A stretch of DNA of 7,655 nucleotides from the NCBI GenBank assembly GCA_028287605.1, contig JAQBPI010000170.1, forward strand, positions 1 through 7,655. The letters are read 5' to 3'. Shown here piece by piece: positions 1 through 4,956 of this stretch. The position numbers and the translations under genes were made by a program. Numbering within the stretch: the first letter of the stretch is position 1; every line of letters begins with the position of its first letter. The stretch is from Chloroflexota bacterium (GTDB lineage Bacteria; Chloroflexota; Dormibacteria; Aeolococcales; Aeolococcaceae). Below the pieces are notes generated by a model, which ran no database searches, was not told where the DNA came from, and saw only the letters and a list, made by a program, of their open reading frames with translations.

Positions 1-45
1 TTGTGGCCCTGGAGGTCGAGGGTTCAAATCCCTCTGGCCACCCCA
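1..45 (+). tRNA. tRNA-His (anticodon GTG), 3' part only
   Basis: This is the 3' half of a histidine tRNA gene; the 5' half lies left of the window. The first bases are the anticodon loop with T33 followed by GTG at 3-5. The 3' side of the anticodon stem (CCTGG, 8-12) and a 5-nt variable loop (13-17) follow. The T arm is GAGGG (18-22), loop TTCAAAT (23-29), CCCTC (30-34), and the acceptor 3' strand is TGGCCAC (35-41). The discriminator at 42 is C, the signature of tRNA-His, which pairs with the extra G(-1), and CCA is encoded at 43-45. Anticodon and discriminator agree, so the identity is firm although the D arm and acceptor 5' strand cannot be seen. No T-run terminator is visible in the 16 bases before the next gene. 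Confidence 0.92.
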
Positions 46-61
46 CCCTCCGGTCGCCGGC

Positions 62-445
62 TCAGCTCTCGCAGGCGATCACCGTGAGCAGGCCGCCGGC
101 GATGGCGACGTTCTTGAGGAACTGCACCTCCTGCATGCGCCGGGCGGGGCCCTCCTCGTTCCAGAAGGGGTGGCCCACCAGCGTGGTGGGCACCAGGAGG
201 GCGAGCAGGGCGAGCGCCGACTCGCGGGGGCGGATGCCCATCCCCAGGGCGGTGCCGGCGATCGCCATGCCGGCGCCGTTGAGGCGCACCATGAGCTCCG
301 GCTCGGGGATGCCGACGGCCTCGAGCTTCGCCGGTCTCATGCCCGGCTCGAACGCCGCGTCGATGCCGCTGTGGATGAAGATCGAGGCGATCCCGATCCG
401 GCCCAACCGGCGCAGCACCGTGGGGCCGCCGTGCTTGTCGCGCAT
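62..445 (-). CDS. DoxX family membrane protein
   Basis: A 127-residue protein of the DoxX family, small four-helix inner-membrane proteins whose biochemical role is mostly undefined; some members are linked to thiosulfate oxidation or redox stress. Hydrophobic segments lie near residues 15-32, 52-70, 75-95 and 107-124. Family-like features are the HSG turn at the end of helix 1, the GHPFW motif (91-95) after helix 3, and FLKNVAIAGGLL (109-120) in helix 4. The ATG at 445 is chosen because GGAGGA (complement of 451-456) sits 5 nt upstream and because the DoxX similarity begins just after it; the frame is open further upstream, but that translation is Arg-rich and looks like shadow sequence. It is convergent with tRNA-His and divergent from the small membrane gene. 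The family is clear, but the substrate cannot be read from the sequence. Confidence 0.88.
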   Translation of the reverse strand: MRDKHGGPTVLRRLGRIGIASIFIHSGIDAAFEPGMRPAKLEAVGIPEPELMVRLNGAGMAIAGTALGMGIRPRESALALLALLVPTTLVGHPFWNEEGPARRMQEVQFLKNVAIAGGLLTVIACES

Positions 446-450
446 GAGGT

Positions 451-456
451 TCCTCC
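451..456 (-). promoter_or_regulatory. Shine-Dalgarno site of the DoxX gene
   Basis: The minus strand reads GGAGGA, 5 nt before the ATG at 445. It fixes the start well inside an open frame that extends to 703. It also contrasts with neighbouring genes that have no recognisable ribosome-binding site. Confidence 0.75.
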
Positions 457-473
457 GTGTCGGTGGGGGGGCG

Positions 474-479
474 AGGGTA
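474..479 (-). promoter_or_regulatory. Possible -10 element of the DoxX gene (TACCCT)
   Basis: The minus strand reads TACCCT, matching TANNNT. A start about 7 nt downstream would give a leader of roughly 20 nt that contains the GGAGGA site. No TTGACA-like -35 is visible at the usual spacing. It is a sequence match only. Confidence 0.35.
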
Positions 480-529
480 GCCCGTCGGCACCGCGCGGCG
501 GGGGCGCCGGACCCGGCGTCGCCCGGTGC

Positions 530-535
530 TACGCT
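530..535 (+). promoter_or_regulatory. Possible -10 element of a leaderless gene (TACGCT)
   Basis: TACGCT ends 6 nt before the GTG at 542, so a normal -10-to-start distance would put the first transcribed base at or next to the start codon. No purine-rich ribosome-binding site lies between the hexamer and the GTG, and no -35 is evident. This supports the GTG as a leaderless start. Confidence 0.4.
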
Positions 536-541
536 CGCGCG

Positions 542-706
542 GTGGCGTTGGCGCTCGTCCTCATCCTCGCCGGCACGGTGCTGTGGCTCCTCGCCGTGGT
601 GGGGCTGATCCGCGACCGCCGGTCGGCGCTCTGGAACCGGGTGGTGGTGGGGCTGCTGCTGGTCGCGCTCCCGCCCGCGGCGGCGGTGTACTGGTTCCGC
701 CACTGA
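542..706 (+). CDS. Small two-helix membrane protein, function unknown
   Basis: I do not recognise this 54-residue protein. It has a strongly hydrophobic segment at residues 2-23, a short basic loop with RDRR (24-27), a second hydrophobic segment at 34-52, and a C-terminal WFRH. By the positive-inside rule the loop faces the cytoplasm and both ends face outward, giving a hairpin. The GTG at 542 is favoured because the TACGCT hexamer lies just upstream and because the upstream part of the frame is Arg/Gly-rich shadow sequence. The gene ends 50 bp before the DtxR-like regulator and points the same way, but that regulator has its own -10-like hexamer, so co-transcription is not certain. Its amphipathic layout and clean start make it likely to be real; a chance GC-rich frame remains possible. 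Confidence 0.55.
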   Translation: MALALVLILAGTVLWLLAVVGLIRDRRSALWNRVVVGLLLVALPPAAAVYWFRH

Positions 707-747
707 TCCCGCGATGCCTCCGGCCGGGGGGGAGAACGGGCCTGGGG

Positions 748-753
748 TAAGAT
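748..753 (+). promoter_or_regulatory. Possible -10 element of the regulator gene (TAAGAT)
   Basis: TAAGAT, close to the bacterial -10 consensus, ends 3 nt before the first and 6 nt before the second of two tandem ATG codons (757 and 760). The upstream sequence is a G-run with no TTGACA-like -35. The spacing favours a leaderless transcript beginning at or near the second ATG. Confidence 0.5.
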
Positions 754-756
754 CGG

Positions 757-1461
757 ATGATGGCCGAGGAGCAGACGCAGGAGGGGGCTCCGCCCGAGGC
801 CCATCGCACCGAGACGGTGGACCGCTACCTCGAGTGCGTGTACTACATCGCCCACGAGGGCGAGACCGTCCGTCCCAGCCGCCTCGCCGACTGGCTCGGG
901 GTCAGCGCTCCCACGGTGAGCGTCAACCTGCAGCGGCTCGAGCGCGACGGCTGGGTGGGCATCGCCCGCGACCGCAGCGTCTCGCTGACGCCGCGCGGCG
1001 AGGAGGTGGCGGCGCGGATCGTCCGCCGCCACCGCCTGCTGGAGCGCTGGCTGACCGACGTGCTCGGGCTCGACTGGGCCACCGCCGACCGCGAGGCGGG
1101 CCGCCTCGCCCACGGCTTCTCCGATCTGGTGCTCGAGCGGCTCAACAGCCATCTCGGGGAGCCGGTCACCTGCCCCCACGGCAACACCATCCCGGGCCGT
1201 CCGCCGCGGTTGCACGAGCTGGTCGCGCTCGCCGATCTCGAGCCCAACACCCCGGCGCGCATCGCCCGGATCTCCGAGGTGGCCGAGCACGAGGCCCCCG
1301 AGCTGCTCCGCCTTCTCGACACCCACGGCCTGGTGCCCGGGGCCGAGGTCGAGATCGCGGAGATGGACGGTGGCGCCGGGGCGCTGGCGGTCAGCGTCGG
1401 CGGCCATCACGTCGCCCTCGGGACGTCGAAGGCCCGGGCCATCTGGGTCGAGGTCGGCTGA
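757..1461 (+). CDS. DtxR/MntR-family metal-dependent regulator with FeoA-like C-terminal domain
   Basis: A 234-residue transcription factor (233 if the second ATG at 760 is used). Residues 20-80 form the winged helix-turn-helix, with recognition helix near APTVSVNLQRLERDG (51-65). Residues 85-148 are the metal-binding and dimerisation domain, with RRHRLLERWLTD (90-101) and CPHGNTIPG (139-147). Residues 150-232 resemble the SH3-like FeoA domain of DtxR and IdeR. The family represses iron or manganese uptake genes when metal is bound. Against DtxR, the ancillary ligands His79 and Glu83 are kept (H92, E96) and His98 becomes D111. In the primary site only His106 survives (H119); Met10, Cys102 and Glu105 correspond to R23, G115 and A118. 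The metal response may therefore be altered. No metal transporter gene lies in the window, so its targets are elsewhere. There is no Shine-Dalgarno sequence. Confidence 0.9.
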   Translation: MMAEEQTQEGAPPEAHRTETVDRYLECVYYIAHEGETVRPSRLADWLGVSAPTVSVNLQRLERDGWVGIARDRSVSLTPRGEEVAARIVRRHRLLERWLTDVLGLDWATADREAGRLAHGFSDLVLERLNSHLGEPVTCPHGNTIPGRPPRLHELVALADLEPNTPARIARISEVAEHEAPELLRLLDTHGLVPGAEVEIAEMDGGAGALAVSVGGHHVALGTSKARAIWVEVG

Positions 1462-1545
1462 CCCTCAGGCCACCCTCGCCGTCTCGGGAGCGAGGACGCG
1501 GGCCAGCGCCCGGGCCGCGCGCTCGCCGAGCTCGCCGGCCGCAGA

Positions 1546-2361
1546 TCAGGCCGGGGCGCCGTCCCCGTGCCAGGCGCCGCGGCCGCGGAGGACGTCGCGG
1601 AGGGTCTCGAGGGTGTCGGTCATGATCCCGTCGGCGCCGAGGTCGAGGAGGCGCTCCATCTCGGCGCGGTCGTCGATGGTCCAGACGTGCACCGCCAGCC
1701 CGGAGCGGTGGGCGGCGCGGATCATCAGCGGCTCGACCATGGGCACGCCGCTCTGGCGCACCGGCAGCTGGATGCAGGCGGCGCCCTGCCGGGGGATGCG
1801 GCCGGCGAGCGAGGCGAGCCGGGCTCGGGTGATCGCGCGCGGGCCCATCGAGGTGCAGACCCAGTCACCCGCCAGGGCGCGGAACCGGCGCAGCCGCCGG
1901 TCGGAGAAGGAGCCGACGCAGACCCGGTCGAGCACGTTCATCCGGCGCAGCAGGGCGGCCAGCGGCTCGACCACCGCGTCCGACTTGGTGTCGATGTTGA
2001 GCCGCGCCTCCGGCCACGCCTCGATGATCTCCCTGAGCAGGGGGATGCGCACCCCGCGGCCGCGGTGGGGGAAGGTGGCGCCGCCGTCGCGGCTGAACCA
2101 GTACCCGGCATCGGCCCGGGCGAGGTCGGCGGTGGTGACCTCGCCGATCCGTCCGCGGCGGTCGGTGACCCGCTCGAGGACCTCGTCGTGAAACGCGATC
2201 ACGTCGCCGTCGCGGGTGAGGTGGACGTCGGTCTCGAGGTGGCGGTAGCCCATCTCCACGGCGGCGCGGAAGGCCGGCATGGTGTTCTCGGGATGGTCTC
2301 CGGCGCCGCCCCGGTGGGCGAAGGCGATGGGGCCGGACCAGTCGAGGAAGCGGCTGCGCAT
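1546..2361 (-). CDS. Glycerophosphodiester phosphodiesterase (GDPD family)
   Basis: A 271-residue TIM-barrel enzyme expected to hydrolyse glycerophosphodiesters to glycerol 3-phosphate plus the alcohol, in phospholipid turnover. GDPD signatures appear in order: FAHRGG with catalytic H16-R17, PENT (24-27, with E25 and N26), ETDVHLTRDGD (43-53, with metal ligands E43 and D45), AFHDE with catalytic H58, NIDTKSD (122-128, the second acidic/Lys motif), and VHVWTIDD (224-231) plus GADGIMTD (242-249) near the end. Length is normal for the short cytoplasmic class, and no signal peptide is present. The ATG at 2361 starts just before the barrel and is preceded on its strand by TAAGGT without a Shine-Dalgarno. 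It is divergent from the phosphotransferase and convergent with the regulator. After its TGA the same frame continues for 26 coding-like codons. Confidence 0.94.
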   Translation of the reverse strand: MRSRFLDWSGPIAFAHRGGAGDHPENTMPAFRAAVEMGYRHLETDVHLTRDGDVIAFHDEVLERVTDRRGRIGEVTTADLARADAGYWFSRDGGATFPHRGRGVRIPLLREIIEAWPEARLNIDTKSDAVVEPLAALLRRMNVLDRVCVGSFSDRRLRRFRALAGDWVCTSMGPRAITRARLASLAGRIPRQGAACIQLPVRQSGVPMVEPLMIRAAHRSGLAVHVWTIDDRAEMERLLDLGADGIMTDTLETLRDVLRGRGAWHGDGAPA

Positions 2362-2370
2362 GCCTGGCGG

Positions 2371-2376
2371 ACCTTA
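2371..2376 (-). promoter_or_regulatory. Possible -10 element of the GDPD gene (TAAGGT)
   Basis: The minus strand reads TAAGGT, ending 9 nt before the ATG at 2361. The predicted transcript start falls within about 3 nt of the start codon. No Shine-Dalgarno and no TTGACA-like -35 are visible. The element lies inside the 79-bp divergent gap shared with the phosphotransferase gene. Confidence 0.4.
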
Positions 2377-2440
2377 CCAGCCGGTGCGGGAGACGCCGCC
2401 GGGTGCACGCTGTCGCGAGGATCTGGCACGCTGCGCCTCC

Positions 2441-3505
2441 GTGGACAGCGAGGTGCCGCGCGGCGTCGACCCCGAGGCGGTGGCCGCCGTGCTCGCGCCC
2501 GCGGTGGGCGGGCTCGCCGGCCCGCTGCGCGCGGAGCTGGTCCCGGGCGGGCGCTCGAACCTCACCTACGTGATCGGGGACGGCGAGCGCGAGTGGGTGC
2601 TCCGGCGCCCTCCGCTGGCGCACGTCCTCCCCACCGCCCACGACATGGCCCGGGAGTACCGGGTGATCAGCGCCCTCGGGGACACCGGCATCCCCGTCCC
2701 CGGTGCGGTGCTGCTCTGCGACGACCCCGCGGTGCTGGGGGTGACCTTCTACGTCATGGAGCGGGTGGCCGGACACGTGGTCCGCGACACCCTGCCGGCG
2801 GCCTGGCCGCACACCCCGGAGGTGCGGCGGTCGATGTCGACGGCGCTGATCGCCACCCTGGCCGGGCTGCACGCCGTGCGGCCCGACGAGGTCGGGCTGG
2901 GCGACTTCGGCCGCCCCGCCGGGTTCCTGGCGCGGCAGGTGCGCCGCTGGTGGCAGCAGTGGGAGGCGTCGCGCACCCGCCCGCTGCCGGAGATGGACGA
3001 GCTGCGCCGCCGGCTCGAGCAGGGCCTGCCGGAGTCCGGGCCGCCGGCCATCGTCCACGGCGATTACAAGCTCGACAACCTGGTCCTCGCCCCCGACGAG
3101 CCGGGGCGGGTCGCCGCCATCCTCGACTGGGAGATGTCCACCCTCGGCGATCCCCTCGCCGACCTGGGCCTGCTGCTCGTCTACTGGGCCGATCCGCGGG
3201 AGTCCGACGAGGACCGCGAGCTGCTCTCCCTCTCGGCGATCACGGCCGATCCGGGGTTCCACCGGCCCGCCGAGCTGGTCGAGGCCTACGCCGAGGCGAC
3301 CGGGGCCCGCCTCGAGGCGCTGGAGTGGTACGTCGCCCTCGGCCACTACAAGCTCGCCATCGTCGCCGAGGGCATCTACGCCCGGTTCCTGATGGGGGCG
3401 ACGGTGGGGGAGGGCTTCGAGATCATGGGTGCCCGGGTGCCGCGCCTGGTGCGGCGCGCGCTCGACCGCGCCCGCGCCTCCGCCCTCCCCGGCCTGGCGG
3501 GCTGA
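2441..3505 (+). CDS. Phosphotransferase, aminoglycoside-phosphotransferase fold, ACAD10/11 N-terminal-like
   Basis: A 354-residue kinase-fold protein of the APH/choline-kinase superfamily, closest in motif pattern to the ACAD10/ACAD11 N-terminal group. Visible are a glycine-rich nucleotide loop region with PGGRSNLTY (35-43), the strand VLRRPP (53-58), a likely helix-C glutamate in REYRV (71-75), the catalytic loop IVHGDYKLDNLVL (204-216; H206, D208, N213) and the metal-binding aspartate in ILDWEMSTLGDP (227-238). The ACAD11 kinase domain is known to act on 4-hydroxyacyl-CoA; a hydroxyacyl substrate here is inference only. No acyl-CoA dehydrogenase is adjacent. The GTG at 2441 is chosen because the conserved region starts shortly after it and no ATG lies nearby in frame. 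It has no Shine-Dalgarno; CACGCT at 2427-2432 is a weak -10-like match. A drug-resistance role is unlikely given these motifs. Confidence 0.91.
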   Translation: MDSEVPRGVDPEAVAAVLAPAVGGLAGPLRAELVPGGRSNLTYVIGDGEREWVLRRPPLAHVLPTAHDMAREYRVISALGDTGIPVPGAVLLCDDPAVLGVTFYVMERVAGHVVRDTLPAAWPHTPEVRRSMSTALIATLAGLHAVRPDEVGLGDFGRPAGFLARQVRRWWQQWEASRTRPLPEMDELRRRLEQGLPESGPPAIVHGDYKLDNLVLAPDEPGRVAAILDWEMSTLGDPLADLGLLLVYWADPRESDEDRELLSLSAITADPGFHRPAELVEAYAEATGARLEALEWYVALGHYKLAIVAEGIYARFLMGATVGEGFEIMGARVPRLVRRALDRARASALPGLAG

Positions 3506-3510
3506 CCCCG

Positions 3511-4944
3511 CTACGGCAGCCGGGTCGACCCCATCAGGATGCGGTCGCAGCCGCGTGCGGCCAGGCGGCCCTCGGCGATCGCCCAGACGATCAGCGACTG
3601 GCCGCGGCGGGCGTCGCCGGCGGCGAACACGCCGGGCACCGAGGTCTGGAAGTCGTCGTCGGTGGCGACGTTGCCGCGAGCGTCGAGGGACATGCCCAGC
3701 TGCTCGACCAGCCCGGTGTGGACCGGATGCACGAACCCCATGGCGAGGAGCACGAGGTCGGCGTCGATGGTGAACTCGCTGCCCTCGAGGGGCACGAACT
3801 GCATCCGGCCGTCGACCCTGCGGGGCTCGACCCGCACCGCGTGCAGCCGCTCGACCCGACCGTCGCTGCCGCTGAATCCGGTGGTCTGGATGCTGTAGTC
3901 GCGCACCCCGCCCTCCTCGTGGGCGGCCGACGAGCGCATGATGACCGACCACTGCGGCCAGGGGTTCTCGAAGGCTCGCTCCGCCGGCGGTGGCGGCAGC
4001 AGCTCGAACTGGTGCACCGAGGCGCAGCCCTCGCGGTGAACGTTGCCGAGGCAGTCGGCGCCGGTGTCACCCCCGCCGAGGATGATCACCCGCTTCCCCT
4101 CCCCGACGATGGTCTCGGCATCGCCGATCAGCTCGCCGGCGACCCGGCGGTTCTGCTGGGGGAGGTACTCCATGGCGAAGTGCACCCCGGCGAGGTCGCG
4201 GCCCGGCACCTCCAGGTCGCGGGGCTGGCCGGCGCCCATCGCCAGCACCACGGCGTCGAAGCGGGCGCGCAGCTCGGCGCCGGTGATGTCGACCCCGACG
4301 TCGTAGCCGCACTCGAAGGCGACGCCCTCGGCGCTCATCAGGTCGATGCGCCGCTCCAGGATCCACTTCTCCAGCTTGAAGTCGGGGATGCCGTAGCGGA
4401 GCAGGCCGCCGACGCGGTCGTCCTTCTCGTACACGGTGACCTGGTGGCCGGCGCGGTTGAGCTGCTGGGCGCAGGCGAGGCCCGCCGGCCCCGAGCCCAC
4501 CACCGCGACCTTCCTGCCGGTGCGGTGGGCGGGAGGGGTGGCGCGCACCCATCCCTCCTCGAAGGCGCGGTCGATGATCGACACCTCGACCTGCTTGATG
4601 GTCACCGGGTCGTCGTTGATCGAGAGCACGCAGGCGGGCTCGCAGGGGGCGGGGCAGAGCCGGCCTGTGAACTCGGGGAAGTTGTTGGTGGCGTGGAGAC
4701 GCTCGATCGCGCTCTCCCAGTCGTCGCGCCAGACCAGGTCGTTCCACTCGGGGATGAGGTTGCCGAGCGGGCACCCGCTGTGACAGAAGGGAATGCCGCA
4801 GTCCATGCAGCGTGCCGCCTGCTCGCGCACCGCGTCGTTCGACCAGGGGAGGTAGACCTCGCGGTAGTCGCTGAGCCGCTCGTCGACCGGCCGCCGCGGT
4901 GGCAGGCGCCGATGGAACTCGATGAATCCCCCCAACTTGCCCAT
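3511..4944 (-). CDS. gltD: Glutamate synthase [NADPH] small subunit
   Basis: A 477-residue beta subunit of glutamate synthase (GOGAT). It takes electrons from NADPH through FAD and passes them via Fe-S clusters to GltB, which makes glutamate from 2-oxoglutarate and glutamine. The N-terminal Fe-S domain has C46-x2-C49-x4-C54-x3-C58 and C97-x3-C101-x3-C105. The FAD site is VVGSGPAG (148-155), the NADPH site is VIILGGGDTG (286-295), and the second FAD contact region is PGVFAAGDARRGQS (437-450), followed by WAIAEGR. Length is normal and all key residues are present. The ATG at 4944 has GGAG 8 nt upstream. It lies 11 nt after gltB, so the two are co-transcribed and probably translationally coupled. 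The stop is TAG, only 5 nt from the stop of the convergent phosphotransferase gene. Confidence 0.97.
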   Translation of the reverse strand: MGKLGGFIEFHRRLPPRRPVDERLSDYREVYLPWSNDAVREQAARCMDCGIPFCHSGCPLGNLIPEWNDLVWRDDWESAIERLHATNNFPEFTGRLCPAPCEPACVLSINDDPVTIKQVEVSIIDRAFEEGWVRATPPAHRTGRKVAVVGSGPAGLACAQQLNRAGHQVTVYEKDDRVGGLLRYGIPDFKLEKWILERRIDLMSAEGVAFECGYDVGVDITGAELRARFDAVVLAMGAGQPRDLEVPGRDLAGVHFAMEYLPQQNRRVAGELIGDAETIVGEGKRVIILGGGDTGADCLGNVHREGCASVHQFELLPPPPAERAFENPWPQWSVIMRSSAAHEEGGVRDYSIQTTGFSGSDGRVERLHAVRVEPRRVDGRMQFVPLEGSEFTIDADLVLLAMGFVHPVHTGLVEQLGMSLDARGNVATDDDFQTSVPGVFAAGDARRGQSLIVWAIAEGRLAARGCDRILMGSTRLP

Positions 4945-4952
4945 CTGCGGTG

Positions 4953-4956
4953 CTCC
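4953..4956 (-). promoter_or_regulatory. Ribosome-binding site of gltD overlapping the gltB stop
   Basis: The minus strand reads TAGGAG: the G of the gltB TAG stop is the first G of the GGAG core, 8 nt before the gltD ATG. A ribosome finishing gltB is therefore placed on the gltD initiation site, a usual arrangement for keeping subunits in step. Confidence 0.7.

Noticed and set aside
1..61. tRNA-His 3' end as an integration site for a mobile element
   Set aside because: No second copy of the T-arm/acceptor sequence, no integrase and no compositional shift are visible in the window, and ordinary genes follow immediately.
3..608. A + strand open frame beginning inside the tRNA gene
   Set aside because: It covers tRNA-His and lies antisense to the DoxX gene; no domain or start signal supports it.
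1535..1554. Perfect 6-bp inverted repeat CCGGCC/GGCCGG with an 8-nt loop around the GDPD stop, as a terminator between the convergent regulator and GDPD
   Set aside because: There is no T-run on either strand, the stem is short, and CCGGCC-type palindromes are common at this GC content. It remains a possible weak structure only.
2441..3505. Antibiotic (aminoglycoside) resistance kinase
   Set aside because: The catalytic loop and ILDWEMSTLGDP region fit the ACAD10/11-N-like group rather than drug-modifying APH enzymes, and the context is chromosomal housekeeping.
1865..3952. A 695-codon open frame on the minus strand opposite the phosphotransferase
   Set aside because: Its product is low-complexity Arg/Gly/Pro/Ala-rich and it conflicts with the kinase motifs on the + strand and with the true frames of gltD and GDPD.
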